From: Escarpia spicata
Taxonomy: Eukaryota; Annelida; Polychaeta; Sabellida; Siboglinidae
Length of the DNA: 64,000 nucleotides
Direction: 5' to 3'
Assembly (NCBI GenBank): GCA_963995525.1
Contig: OZ023214.1
Coordinates: forward strand, 56,442,841 to 56,506,840
Part shown: in pieces, positions 12,001-64,000 of the stretch
Layout: every line of letters begins with the position of its first letter
Numbering within the stretch: the stretch's first letter is position 1
The notes under the pieces: model-generated
The model's input: the letters and a program-made list of their open reading frames with translations, nothing else
Databases searched by the model: none
What the model was told of the DNA's origin: nothing
Position numbers and translations under genes: made by a program

Positions 12001-15000
12001 CACCATGGGAAGTGGAAGCTGCGCTAAGAGATATGAAGAATGGGAAGACATCAGGCAACGACCATGTAAACATTGAAACATTAAAAGCAGGAGAAGATAT
12101 CATCTCGAAGACACTGGCTTAGCTGTATACTAAATGCTTATCAGAAAGACGAATACCCACCGCTAGGAAGAATGCAAAGATGGTGATAATCTTCAAGAAG
12201 GGAAACAAGAAAGACTTAAAGAACTACAGACCGATATGTCTGTTATCAAACATCTACAAATTACTCACAAAGATACTAACGAATAGACTAGAGAAGACAC
12301 TGGACGAAAACCAACCGGCAGGATTCAGAAGCATGTACTCAACGACAGACCACATACACGTTGTAAACCAACTGAAAGAGAAGTGCCGAGAATACAATAT
12401 CCCGCTGTGCATCTCTTTCGTCGACTACGAGAATGCTTTCGACTCAGTGCAAACTCAAGCAATACTGACCTCCCTTCAAGAACAGGGGATAGAAGATGTG
12501 TACATCGAACTCCTGAAAGACATCTACACCAACAGCCCGGTGACAGTCCATCTACACAAAAAGAGTAACAAGATCACCATCAAGAGAGGAGTACGACAGG
12601 GTGACACCATATCGCCCAAGCTGTTCACGGCAAGACTCGAAAGCATATTCCGAAGACTGACCCGGGAAACCAGAGGCTTGATGATAGACGGAGAATATCT
12701 CAGCCCTCTTCGCTTTGCTGACGAGATACTCATATGCGCCAATACACCGCAAGAACTACAAAACATGCTGCAGGCACTAGCTGATGAAAGTAAAAAACAA
12801 GGTCTCAAGATGAACATCTCGAAGACAAAAGTGATGCTAGAAAATTACACACCAATATATATCAACACGATGCAAATAGAGAACGTTGAAAGCTACGTCT
12901 ATCTGGGACAGCAATACAGTATCAGAGACAAAAACTAAGACAAGGAGATTCAAAGAAGAATCACTGCCGACTGGACAGCATTCGCCAAACACCGCGACAT
13001 CTTCAAGGGTAACTTTAGAACCTGTTTGAAGAGATGAGTATTTAACTCATGCGTACTTCCAGCGATGACATACGGCGCGGAAACATGGGCAGTCACCATC
13101 CAGGCAAAGAACAAGCTAGCAGCCGCACAAACAGAGATGGAAAGAAGTATGTTAAACATCACATATCGGGAGAGAAAAACAAACTTCTGGGTAAGAGAGA
13201 TGGAACGAATCAGAAGACAGAAGTGGACCTGGGCAGGGCACATCAGCAGACTATGAGATAACTGATGGACATCGCGTATAACAACATGGAGACCTTAGGA
13301 AGGAAACGATCTAAAGGAAGACAGGCGAGACGGTGGAGAGATGAACTAGACGCGTACTGGAAGGGCACCATCTGGCAGAGGATAGCGCAAGACAGGCAGA
13401 TTTGGAAACGACATGCTGAGGCCTTTGCCCAACCACGGGATACTACGGCTGCACAATGATGATGATCTATTATAAGTGTACTTCTTAGTGGATCTAGAAA
13501 TCATAGAGGCATCTTATTTTGCAGTTTTTAATATTTAGAGAATTTGAAAGATTACTTGTGGAACATATATTAATACACATTGACACTAGTGTGGATACCA
13601 GAATCAGCCAGCAAGGTGAGTAATGTCATGGCAACCATGTCCTGTCTGTTGGATCCAGCGGTTGTTGGCAATGTTTTTGGAAGCCAGTTTGGATCACTCA
13701 AAATCTAATTTCCACACCAGATATTAGTAGGGTAGGTGGTTGTTCGAACAAATACAAAACATTAAATATATTTTTTTGACTTTGCAAACTTATTAGAGCA
13801 CTCCTCAATAAGTATCAAAAATTGTTGTAACAATCTAAAAATACTTTGACATTTCTTATTTAATAACAAGTGTGCCACAGGTATACTTGTCAACTTTTTA
13901 TTGTTGAAAATCATGGAGATTCATCAACAGTTCAGCATGCTTCACGTATCACGCTGTATCGTCGCTGATGGAGGGGTGCTGTTGGAGTTTTTACCAGAAT
14001 TCACTGGTTTGCTGTCTCGAAGATGGGGAGGTGCTGATGGAAATTTTTCACTGGAATTTAAGCAGTTCAACATGTCTGCCATGGTGCTGCACTGTCTCCA
14101 AGACGGGGATGGGGGCATGCTCTTGGAGATTTTCAGCAGTTCAACATGTCTGCCATGGCGCTGCACTGTCTCCAAGACGGGGGTGGGGGCATGCTCTTGG
14201 AGATTTTCAGCAGTTCACCATGTCTGCCATGGGGCTGCACTGTCTCCAAGACGGGGGTGGGGGCATGCTCTTGGAGATTTTCAGCAGTTCAACATGTCTG
14301 CCATGGTGTTGCACTGTCTCCAAGACGGGGGTGGGGGCATGCTCTTGGAGATTTTCAACAAACAAATCTGGGAGATACACCCAAAATCCAGGAAACTCAT
14401 AGATTTCCCGGTGGAGTTGGCAGGTATTTGTATTACAGGATATAACATGCATGTTTCAGGGTACTACCCTCCCAGCGAGACAACCAGGTACACAGAAGAC
14501 AGTGTGTGTAGACCAGTTGACTTCCTGTCCCAGCTGTGTGTGGACTGGGAGAACGCAGCCAAACTCCCGGCCAGTGTTCCTGTCCGACATGTCACCGTGC
14601 GGATAGGTGAGAAAATCTCACTATACTCGAGAGCTATCTCAGGGTCTGTACACAAGGATAGACAACAAATTGAAGGCTATTTCAAGGCTAATGAAAAGAA
14701 AATTGAAAGCTATTTAACCTGAATGAACTGGCACCAGACCATTGACCATAACCTACAGCAGGTCAGTAAAAGATGGAGTGACATCAAAATGCTTGCTAAC
14801 TGTGTAGAATACTTTGACTGCCTCATGATCTACAGATGCAGGAGCTGCCAAATGTAAACATGTAACATCCATACCCATAAAAAATGATTGGTCAAGGAAG
14901 ATCAATTTGAATGAACAAGAAGAGCTGCATCATGAAAGGGTGTCCATGGGCAACGGCTGTGCAATATATGTGTAAGCAGATTGGCAGCAGAAGTACTCCC

Positions 15001-15960
15001 CAGCCAGAGGGGGGCTACTGGTGAACAAAGGCTACCAGGGTCAGCTGGGTCTCGGGCTGAGATCAGCAGGGAATGCACTTTCTACCAATGAACAAAGGCA
15101 GAGCATAATCAATGCTTTTCAAGGCTGTAAGCCAGAATTCAAATATATCAAATCCTTGAATTGGGAATGATGTAATTCAAAGTTTTCAAGGATTTAAAGA
15201 CCTCGTACGGACCCTGCTATCTTATGTGTGTTTGTATGTGTTTATTAGGCTACTACTTCTAGATACTGCATCATGGATGCCAAACTAGCAGGGATTTGTA
15301 GCTTTTTGAAATGTCCTGTTAAGGGTTTTTACCAGTTAAGGGGTTGTACAGACAATTGTTCGCAACAAGAAAGTACCTACAGTGCTACAACATCTACCAT
15401 TATACTGTATATTGCCAACTAAAAATATATTTGTAAGGAGATTGTTTCATAAAGTCCTTACTAAACATTGTAAGATGTGTAAATCTCTCTTTAGAAAATC
15501 AATGCCATGATCAACTGAATGGATTTAATACTTTGCAGGAATCGTCCTTGGTCGTGATGGTGGCGCCATCAAGCAGATGTTTATGCCATTCTTCTTTGGC
15601 GTCGGTGGCAAGCTTGGTTCTGGCAAACAGTCGTTCTCGTGGATACACGTTGACGATGTCGCAGGCATTATCACTCATGCCATAGAAACTGATATCTCAG
15701 GAGTGTTGAATGCAGTGTCCCCACTGCCAACAACAAACAGTGAATTCACAGACACGTTTGCCAGCGCCATGTGGAGACCAGCTCTTTTTCCAGTGCCTGC
15801 GTTCAGTCTCAAGTGGCTGTACGGGCCAGAGAGGGCTAAGGCTCTACTAGAAGGACAACACGTCAGCCCAAAGAGAATACTCATGTCAAACTATCAGTAT
15901 CTGTACCCAGACTTGGGAAGTGCATGCAAGGAAGTTGCCAGATTGCTGGCAATTATGTAA
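5964..15960 (+). CDS. SDR39U1: SDR39U1, epimerase family protein (exons 2-6 of about 6)
   Basis: Atypical short-chain dehydrogenase/reductase related to bacterial YfcH-type epimerases. An NADP(H)-binding Rossmann fold is known for the family; the physiological substrate is not established. Five exons join in consistent phase to give about 293 residues, essentially the full human length. Visible features in order are the dinucleotide-binding GGGTGFIG at the N-terminus, VVNLAG, the DTTRQLAEAI helix, the YYPPS segment, VDWENAAKLP, GIVLGRDGGA, and a C-terminal DUF1731-like region with AKALLEGQHVSPKR and YPDLGSACKEV. Exons are 5964-6070, 9009-9094, 9595-9713, 14460-14606 and 15539-15960. Only the short exon encoding the start methionine and first strand is not secure. 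The gene converges on AP1G1. Its introns have collected a minisatellite, a SINE, an RTE element and a second minisatellite, yet all junctions remain intact. Confidence 0.93.
6578..8972 (+). repeat. G-rich 23-25-bp minisatellite in SDR39U1 intron 2
   Basis: About 100 copies of units such as GGTTTGAATGTATTGGTGGG plus GTGGT (25 bp). The centre (about 7980-8500) is made of 46-bp dimers alternating GATTGTATT and GAATGTATT forms, and the right part (8470-8960) of dimers with GGATGGCTTGAG. The G-runs lie on the sense strand of SDR39U1. One unit at 7574-7589 is inverted. The long proline/threonine/asparagine-rich frames on the opposite strand are artefacts of the unit. The array stops about 36 bases before the exon 3 acceptor. 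Confidence 0.97.
9009..9094 (+). CDS. SDR39U1: SDR39U1 exon 3
   Basis: Acceptor TGTATTGCAG, donor GTATGT, 86 bases. It encodes QDLQRHGLPSGLTAVVNLAG then HNLMASTR and the first two bases of a lysine codon, matching the conserved VNLAG strand that closes the cofactor site. Phase 2 at its end fits the next exon. Confidence 0.92.
9595..9713 (+). CDS. SDR39U1: SDR39U1 exon 4
   Basis: Acceptor GCTGTAG, donor GTAATT, 119 bases. It encodes FEDIKGVVSSSRIDTTRQLA then EAIQMCDQPPKVWISASAI. This corresponds to the family's SR.. TTQLLAKAI helix followed by PPKAWV and the active-site strand. Confidence 0.92.
9894..10200 (+). mobile_element. tRNA-derived SINE in SDR39U1 intron 4
   Basis: The head carries an RNA polymerase III A box TGGCCAAGTGA (9905-9915) and a B box GGTTCAAATCC (9949-9959) at tRNA-like spacing, within a segment resembling a whole tRNA. 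The T-arm has one mismatched pair and the element continues past the tRNA part, so this is a SINE and not a functional tRNA gene. The body contains a long hairpin: CCCTTCCAACACGC pairs with GCGTGGAAGGG. The 3' boundary is approximate. Confidence 0.7.
10490..10548 (+). other. Candidate start exon of an unidentified gene or element
   Basis: A CpG-containing stretch with a CCAAT box (about 10420) precedes ATGATG and a short frame encoding MMADSETTPPPTQKKCVMPK then C, followed by a donor-like GTGAGT. The layout (CCAAT, start, Cys-x3-Cys, splice donor) resembles a first coding exon, possibly of a zinc-finger or DNA-transposon protein. No downstream exon was found and chance is not excluded. Confidence 0.2.
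10757..13468 (+). mobile_element. Degenerate RTE-type non-LTR retrotransposon
   Basis: An endonuclease domain (DVIGIGEVRRR near 10778, VYAPTAS, GDFNAQVGK near 11098, KIDYILTN, SDHRMV) is followed by a linker, a reverse transcriptase (KNYRPICLLSNIYKLLTKIL, FVDYENAFDSV, GVRQGDTISPKLF) and the C-terminal YLGQQYS, MTYGAETWA and WTWAGHISR segments. This is the RTE clade arrangement. It ends at an ATGATGATGAT tail. The copy is inactive: stops at 10775, 11273 and 11654, a frame shift near 11800, and the catalytic FADD reads FADE (glutamate codon 12723-12725). A run of residues before AGFR also looks deleted. It sits in sense orientation in SDR39U1 intron 4. Confidence 0.92.
13938..14361 (+). repeat. 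74-bp minisatellite in SDR39U1 intron 4
   Basis: Four well-conserved 74-bp units start at 14066, 14140, 14214 and 14288, preceded by about two diverged copies. Each carries GGTGGGGGCATGCTCTTGGA then GATTTTCAG, so every unit has an acceptor-like TTTTCAG. The array ends about 100 bases before the exon 5 acceptor. The core matches the dispersed repeat at 925-990. Confidence 0.93.
14460..14606 (+). CDS. SDR39U1: SDR39U1 exon 5
   Basis: Acceptor ATGTTTCAG, donor GTGAGA, 147 bases. It encodes YYPPSETTRYTEDSVCRPVD, FLSQLCVDWENAAKLPASVP and VRHVTVRI. The YY.PS and E-D-S pattern and W-E-A-A match the human protein. Phase 1 on both sides fits its neighbours. Confidence 0.93.
   Translation, partial: GTTLPARQPGTQKTVCVDQLTSCPSCVWTGRTQPNSRPVFLSDMSPCG
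14607..15538 (+). other. SDR39U1 intron 5
   Basis: Between GTGAGA and TTTGCAG. No exon, RNA gene or element was recognised. Confidence 0.6.
15539..15960 (+). CDS. SDR39U1: SDR39U1 exon 6 (terminal coding exon)
   Basis: Acceptor CTTTGCAG, stop TAA at 15958-15960. It encodes IVLGRDGGAIKQMFMPFFFG, the WIHVDDVAGIITHAIE segment and a DUF1731-like tail ending KEVARLLAIM. The last 27 coding bases and the stop are homologous to the 42-bp units that follow, so the coding end is itself the first unit of an array. Confidence 0.95.
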
Positions 15961-16315
15961 TGTGGTGTTGGCAGATGAGTTGACAATTATGTGAATGTAA
16001 CGTGTGGTGTTGGCAGATGTGTTGACAATTATGTGAATGTAATGTGTGGTGTTGGCAGATGTGTTGACAATTATGTGAATGTAATGTGTGGTGTTGGCAG
16101 ATGTGTTGACAATTATGTGAATGTAACGTGTGGTGTTGGCAGATGTGTTGACAATTATGTGAATGTAATGTGTGGTGTTGGCAGATGTGTTGACAATTAT
16201 GTGAATGTAACGTGTGGTGTTGGCAGATGTGTTGACAATTATGTGAATGTAACGTGTGGTGTTGGCAGATGTGTTGACAATTATGTGAATGTAATGTGTG
16301 GTGTTGGCGGATACA
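15934..16315 (+). repeat. 42-bp minisatellite spanning the SDR39U1 stop codon
   Basis: Eight or so 42-bp units (GTTGGCAGATGTGTTGACAA then TTATGTGAATGTAACGTGTG GT) follow the gene. The first, shorter copy is the end of the coding sequence itself: GTTGCCAGATTGCTGGCAAT then TATGTAATGTGGTG. Because 42 is divisible by three, both strands stay open for over 100 codons, but the frame begins after the stop and is not thought to be translated. It would be the start of the 3' untranslated region. Confidence 0.93.
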
Positions 16316-16458
16316 ATTTGTAGGGACAAGACTTGGTACAGCACTTCAACTGTATGTAGTCACTGCTAACTAGTTTGAGCAATTTTAGTTTTTGTAAGTG
16401 TCAAAATGTTTTAACAACTGTCACCATTAGGACTTCATAAAAATGTTGAACTGTGATA

Positions 16459-16848
16459 CACTGTTTGACTGACCCACTGGTTGGCACATTGTTTGACTGA
16501 CCCACTGGTTGGCACATTGTTTCACTGATCCACTGGTTGGCACATTGTTTCACTGATCCACTGGTTGGCACATTGTTTCACTGATCCACTGGTTGGCACA
16601 TTGTTTCACTGATCCACTGGTTGGCACATTGTTTGACTGACCCACTGGTTGGCACATTGTTTGACTGACCCACTGGTTGGCACATTGTTTCACTGATCCA
16701 CTGGTTGGCACATTGTTTCACTGATCCACTGGTTGGCACATTGTTTCACTGATCCACTGGTTGGCACATTGTTTCACTGATCCACTGGTTGGCACATTGT
16801 TTCACTGATCCACTGGTTGGCACATTGTTTCACTGATCACTAGTTGGC
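16459..16848 (+). repeat. 28-bp minisatellite downstream of SDR39U1
   Basis: About 14 units of TTGTTTSACTGAYCCACTGG then TTGGCACA. Two variants (GACTGACC and CACTGATC) occur in blocks of two and runs of several, suggesting block-wise duplication. It lies in the probable 3' untranslated region or the intergenic gap. Confidence 0.95.
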
Positions 16849-16908
16849 GTTTTTAAAAGAAATTTAGTATTACCGAAATCGATAAAACACAAAACAATAA
16901 CAGAATCA

Positions 16909-16914
16909 AATAAA
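16909..16914 (+). promoter_or_regulatory. Possible polyadenylation signal for SDR39U1
   Basis: AATAAA, about 950 bases after the stop. If used, the 3' untranslated region would contain both downstream minisatellites. An earlier non-canonical signal is equally possible. Confidence 0.25.
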
Positions 16915-17843
16915 TTTAATAGTGAAATCAGTTTACAACATTATGTCGGTGAAGTGGACGGTATTGTATTTATAACTTCGTAAAAGGCAGCAATAAGTAT
17001 AGTCTGAATCCATGTTTCGTGACAACACTCATTTTATTATGATCAAAACAAATATTGCCCGACAAGAACATTAATTTTGTTATACACTGTTCTAGACAAG
17101 TCAGGATAAATCCAGCGTTCACCATTCTTCGTACACTTTGTGAGTAATCCGTGCTTCCAATTTCATATTTACACAGGATCTGTAGACATTAGGAAATTTC
17201 TGTTAACATTTTGTTCCCCTGAAAACTTGTGTATATATTATATTACATTACCTGGCTGTGCAAATGAAGATCCTCTGAGAAAGTTTCACAGTTGTGATAG
17301 TACTTTCTCACTCCCAGAATAAACCTGATAAAGCTATCTAAAATGTTGCTACTAAGTATTGCATTTCAAATGGTAGCCAGTGCCTACCACTAGCCAATCT
17401 TTCTTCAGCCCAGTGAGCAAACCCTGAAGATGTATTACATTTCTCGTCACCAATGTTCTCATTATCAAACGGAAAGATGTCGTACATTCTGAACAAGGAA
17501 TACCAATGTGACAACCCCACATTAGACTTGGCTGACAATATACTCTCTTTATCTTGGATATTGTATCTTTTGGAGCAACTTTATTGAATCGAGATATTGG
17601 CAATTAGCGACTATGAATGGAATGCAAGAGAATTGCACCTGGTTAGTTCTTCATATTAACTGAACTAAGAAATAACCTTAGTTAATTCCCGAACGTGATT
17701 CCATCTAATTTGATGAATTTCATAACAACAGCATTTGCATCACCAGTAAATATTTGTCTAGCATATCAGCGCCTGTACATCGAATCAAAATACACACTTG
17801 GCATACGTATCTTACATACTCATCTCATTACTTGCTCAGTTCA

Positions 17844-17849
17844 TTTATT
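17844..17849 (-). promoter_or_regulatory. Possible polyadenylation signal for AP1G1
   Basis: AATAAA on the - strand, about 840 bases past the AP1G1 stop. Two more distal copies exist (17580-17585 and 17033-17038). Transcript evidence would be needed to choose. Confidence 0.25.
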
Positions 17850-18689
17850 TCATCACCTGTATGTTGAGCCACAAGTAATCACAGACAGGGACTGACTCCA
17901 CAACAGTACTGGTGAGCACAATAGGTTGGTGACATAAATAAATGCTATCCGAGTCGCGACATGGCAGGAATCGCTTCTCTCGCACCCTCCGTCACCCCAC
18001 CCTAGCTCCTGGCGACGTCATCTAATGTCGGCAATTACCTGCTGTCAGATGTAGATTAAATTACCCATCCCACAAGATATCTATCATCTCTTTGGATCAC
18101 TACTCAAGCACTTTGTTTGGTACAAGGATGTAAGAAACATTTGTGTCGTAAACAGACAAGAGGGTGACTGAGATTGTGAACAATTCAGACTCCACTACCC
18201 AAACTGATATCAACTGAAAGTATTATCACACCTATCATCCCATTCACCCCTGGTCACGCTACACTGGGCAGAGCATAAGGAGGACACATCCATGTTTGGC
18301 TGTTGCCATAGCAACTCCTAGTGGGGTGGTGACCGTGACCACAAGATCATATGCCAAGTCTCCACGTTGTCTAGCACAGTCGATTCTAATTCAGTCTGGT
18401 GTCAAAACATATTTACATCGTTACATAACTGCTGCTCAGCATAAAATATACACATATACACACGTCAGACGCACATACTTTTGATCACAGTGTGCATCTG
18501 TTTGCAAGCAATGGCTATCTCATCACATAACTTCACTGCGTGCCCTGTGTCGAGGCAGTGACGCTGACCGACAGTACATGCATGACATGTCAGACGTCGG
18601 TGACGTGCTTTTTCCTGTCACAGCTGGGAGTCAGTGAGACGGCCTGCCAAGTCCTTGTGTTCCCCCTGGAAGTGAGGGTTCCGGGGTGT

Positions 18690-60358
<41,669 letters not shown>

Positions 60359-62537
60359 CTAGTGGGCAAACAAAGAAACATCCCTACAGCATGCACACCA
60401 ATACGGATGTGAGTCGTCAAACAAAGACAGGCTGCAAGCGTAAGTTCTTATTCAACACACAACACAAAGGTGCAGATTAATGTGAACCAACATAGCAACC
60501 ATGGTGGATTGATTATGACCTACAATCTTTGTCTTCATGCATCTCTAGACTGGCCATTTACAATATAAGTGTATGCATGCAACCCACAGCAGTTGGAATG
60601 TGAAGGTTTCCAAATTCCCAGACTTTAGACACTGAAACCTTTTACCCATCTCAAGGACTGCAGATGAACATTTTGACAGTTCACAGACAATCACATCTGT
60701 CATATGTAAGTGATTAGCTATACAATGTAAACCACCACAGAAACAAGAGCCCCTTATACATTAAACTCCAGATAGTATCAATTCCCCATCGAACAACTAA
60801 ATACATCCATCATAACAACCAGAGACACGGTTGTGCAGTCCCCAATGCAACCAGCAAATTCTCTCCTCATAGTTACGTGATAACTTAACCTTGTGACAAA
60901 CACAGTAAACTGAAACTCTGGTAAACACAGACATGATGAAATGTTAACATCTGTCAAATGATACCCGAGAGACATATTTTGCAATGAAACCATTGACACT
61001 GATTTAGTTAATTTAATAATTTCTACACAGAGCAGGTTATTATTTATAGTATACACCCTGTACACAGATTCACAATAGCAGCTATAGCTAGTAATTAGCA
61101 TTGCAGAGAACTTAAGAAATAAGAAAAGTCTGTTTCGTCTCCAACATGGTCAGAAAGCAGAGTCAAGCACAGCAGATGTTACAGCTAGAAAAAAACAACC
61201 TCATCCACCAGGCACCACTTCAAAGTCCAAATATAGTTCAGCTTTGCATCAGAACCATCGGAACATTTAACTGTGAACACAATTAAAGTTATTAGTTAAA
61301 CACTTATTACAAACAGGATGCCAGGTGGTTAAAAGCATGCAAACAGCAAAGCTGTTTCCATGAAATATAGCTACAATTAATTAATGATCCAAAACAGCAT
61401 GAAAGAAGATGTGTGAAATTAATTCCTACAACTTGAATTGTAAGTATGACACCGTGTGAATACAAACCTAGAAAACAACCTAGCTTATACGTGGTAAATA
61501 AACCTGATTACAACATGCAGATGGTGCACAGTGAACATCAACAGATGTGAATAAAATGAGAACATATTGATGAGACTAATCGTGCAGACTCTATCCCCAT
61601 TCTTCACAATCACCAATTATTGACAGGTTTTGACCACCAATAACACAATTATACTTGTTAATACAGTTAAGCCAACATAAGTTACACCAGGTATAAAAGT
61701 AAACTTTCTAGAAGCACCACTTATACAGTTCAATACCCATGTTAGAAACTGTTTAGAAGGAAAGAACAAAATTTTTAAACCACCACAAAATGTTTAAAGA
61801 TGCATAGCCTACCTCCGTTTTCTTTATCCGCAAAAAACATTGAGAAAACATACTCAGTGTTTTGCATGTGACAATTTTAAAATGAAGTTATATTACTGCG
61901 AAAAAAGAATTTCTTTTAAGTTAATGGCATGCAAATTCTGCCAAGCATGAAATTAAAGTGGGTCAGTTTAGGCAATGGTGGAATGTTTCATTTCCCCTCA
62001 TAATTCCTGGAAACAGCATCACGGTACTTTCATAGCAATGATCACGTTTCACACAAAGACCATAGACAGTCCAGTTTAAATTTGTTCACTGTGAACGAGG
62101 AACATTTTGATTTTGTGTTTATTTCATCACCAGTACTACAGATGCATGTACGATGTCTATCTAATTGCACAATACGAATTAAACTTGCAGCAAATAGTAA
62201 CAATATCTTCACTTCTGTCAATCTGTCTGAAAATATGTAGTGATCGGTGACAATTTGAAATAACTGCACCGGGTGATGCACCAATCTTGTATTAGCAATG
62301 TCAACAAGCGGGTCACATGTCAGTCACAATCTGGTACAGAATTAGTAACATTTTGGTAAAAGTGTAGGTTTAAGAGCAAATAAATGTCAATGTTAGAAAA
62401 TACCATAGACTTTGGTCAAAATGAGTAATGCTTAGTATTTCAACTACTACCTAAAACATAATTATTTGTTAATTTTTAAAACGTCTACTGAAACTATGCC
62501 ATTAAAAAGCACAGAATAGCTGTCCTGAACACCTTAA
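60359..62537 (-). other. AP1G1 upstream intron
   Basis: No adaptin exon was found here, so the intron is at least 3.6 kb. No tandem array or RNA gene recognised. Confidence 0.6.
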
Positions 62538-63645
62538 CCCTCTCGTGGTCAGAACGCCCGAATCAACCCGAGTATGCCTCACGGCCAGAACGCCCGAATC
62601 AACCCGAATACAGGGGCACATTTAAACTGGTACCGCGAAACAGTGTCATCCAATAACGGCAATTTATTTCGGCAGTTAGCATATAATAATATTTAAGTTT
62701 CACTGGGAAGCATCAAAAGTGAGATATGATGGCGATTTCAGTGACTAAATAGCACCAACCACCAAGCGGTTTTGTAGTCGAACGCAGCGACACACAATTT
62801 CCGGTCCCTCTTTTACGCCACGCAGTGAATATTTTAATGGTGATTTCCAGCCAATGAGATTTAAGTTTAACATTTGCTGCGGGCATAAACATGGAAGCAC
62901 CCAGGAATTATTCCAAAACACGCGTCCGCAGGCGATTAAATGCTAACTTTTGAGCGGTCTATTTTGTTGTAAAAATATATTAATGCGCCGCACAACGAAG
63001 CGGGTGGTGTTTTTTAGCTTTGTTGTAATTCTCGACATTGTCATTATGTCGAACTCCAGTAATTCGGACTTTGATGGGATTTTCCAATCGAGTTTATAAC
63101 GAACGCTGCCATCGAAGGGGAATGTTTTGTACTATGATTACGCATTTCAAATATAACACAAACTTAATAGTTCAGACGGGATGACGGCTATGATCACAAA
63201 GAACGCCATTTTGTATAAAATCTTGAAAATACATGCATTCTGAAAAACTTAAATTATTTCAGTTTTATTTACCATAGACATTTAATTAGTTTTCCATTCT
63301 GTAGCATAGTAATTTATGAACATTTCATACGCAGCATGTAACCCCTAATTATTAATGATTTTTTTTTTTTAATTGTTGAAAATTATTTAAGTATTTTTTT
63401 TCCTCAAACTTTAGCAATTCATATTTGGGTAATAAATTGACATATATGTCACATACTTGGCTAGTTACACCAGGAATTAGTTCTTCAAATGTAGTGAAAA
63501 TTTTACTTGAGTCGGATCAAAAATTATTTATTTATTTGCATTCATGCAACCCGAGTATATCGCATGATTCACTCACAGCACATTCTCTCGATTTAATAGG
63601 ATTCAATAACAGGCACATATTTGCATTAATCTGGCCTTGAGAGGG
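62538..63645. mobile_element. 1.1 kb piggyBac-like non-autonomous element
   Basis: Both ends abut TTAA (62534-62537 and 63646-63649), the piggyBac target site. Ends are CCCTCTCGTGGTCAGA (left) and TCTGGCCTTGAGAGGG (right), inverted with 13 of 16 positions matching. Inside the left end a 26-bp block (CAGAACGCCCGAATCAACCC then GARTA) is directly repeated. No transposase frame is present. It is inserted in the AP1G1 intron. Confidence 0.85.
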
Positions 63646-64000
63646 TTAATAAATAGTAGCAAATAAAATCTGCTTACTCCATTCTTCCGGTTGCCCTGAT
63701 ATAATAATATCGATATAAGTTAAGGAGTATCAATTATTTTGTTACAGTTTGGTTTTTATTAAGACATTCCATTCCTACACATAAAATAGTTACCCGTAGA
63801 ATAAAGCTCCAAAATTTCTCCCATGTGACAGAATGTAGATTATTCTACTTCATACAGGTGTTTTAGTCATTTATTATGAATTAGCTAATTTCATAGGAAA
63901 GTAGAGTTTCTATGCAATGCTGCTATGGACTATATGGCTTCCTCAGCTGAGCATGTTGCTTGCCTCACTGTATACATTCATTTTTATGGCTTTCCTTCAA
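63646..64000 (-). other. Right edge of window, intron sequence
   Basis: AT-rich sequence with no recognised exon or element. Confidence 0.5.

Larger units (their letters stand above)
16849..18689. other. Gap between the convergent genes
   Basis: No coding exon, RNA gene or tandem array was recognised. It should hold the two 3' untranslated regions and polyadenylation sites. AATAAA occurs on the + strand at 16909 and on the - strand at 17844-17849, 17580-17585 and 17033-17038. Confidence 0.5.

Noticed and set aside
10757..13468. Active retrotransposon or host endonuclease gene
   Set aside because: In-frame stops, a frame shift and loss of the second catalytic aspartate (FADE) show it is a dead RTE copy.
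15886..16344. Periodic frames over the 42-bp array after SDR39U1
   Set aside because: Both strands are open because the unit is 42 bp. The + frame starts after the gene's stop codon.
60778..62284. Frames upstream of the first AP1G1 exon as earlier adaptin exons
   Set aside because: Their translations do not resemble gamma-adaptin and lack matching splice sites.

Overview
This window is animal nuclear DNA. It has intron-rich genes with GT-AG (and one GC-AG) splice sites, non-LTR retrotransposons, a tRNA-derived SINE, terminal-inverted-repeat elements and a very large amount of tandem repeat. The protein sequences and intron positions resemble their vertebrate counterparts. The repeat families suggest a marine invertebrate (amphioxus- or mollusc-like), but the species cannot be fixed from the sequence.

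Two convergent protein genes account for all the coding sequence I could identify. On the + strand, 5964-15960 holds five exons of SDR39U1, an atypical short-chain dehydrogenase/epimerase-family protein. Only the tiny first exon is not securely placed. On the - strand, 60358 down to 18690 holds the last 16 coding exons of AP1G1, the large gamma subunit of the AP-1 clathrin adaptor: about 610 residues covering the trunk C-terminal half, hinge and ear. Its N-terminal exons lie beyond the right edge. One trunk exon exists as two tandem, intact, equal-length copies (54012-54110 and 53590-53688), a likely mutually exclusive pair, and the exon just before them has a GC 5' splice site.

Layout: 1-5963 is upstream/intronic sequence with repeat fragments and a dead non-LTR retrotransposon. 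5964-15960 is SDR39U1, with a 2.4 kb G-rich minisatellite, a SINE, a degenerate RTE-type retrotransposon and a 74-bp minisatellite in its introns. 15934-16848 has two arrays at and after the stop codon. 16849-18689 is intergenic. 18690-60358 is AP1G1, whose introns contain arrays of 47 bp (0.7 kb), 52/55 bp (17.8 kb), 68 bp (3 kb), 42 bp, 28 bp and 48 bp (4.9 kb), two small MITEs, retrotransposon fragments and a dimeric dispersed repeat. 60359-64000 is an upstream intron with a 1.1 kb piggyBac-like non-autonomous element.

The most unusual signal is that several minisatellites are copies of functional gene boundaries. The 17.8 kb array and the 47-bp array each repeat the 3' end of an AP1G1 exon together with its 5' splice site. 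The 42-bp array after SDR39U1 repeats the last coding bases and stop-codon region. A 28-bp array repeats the end of a MITE. About 30 kb, close to half the window, is tandem repeat, and the very long open frames seen there are artefacts of unit length. All functional statements come from reading the sequence and recalled family knowledge; nothing was searched or computed.
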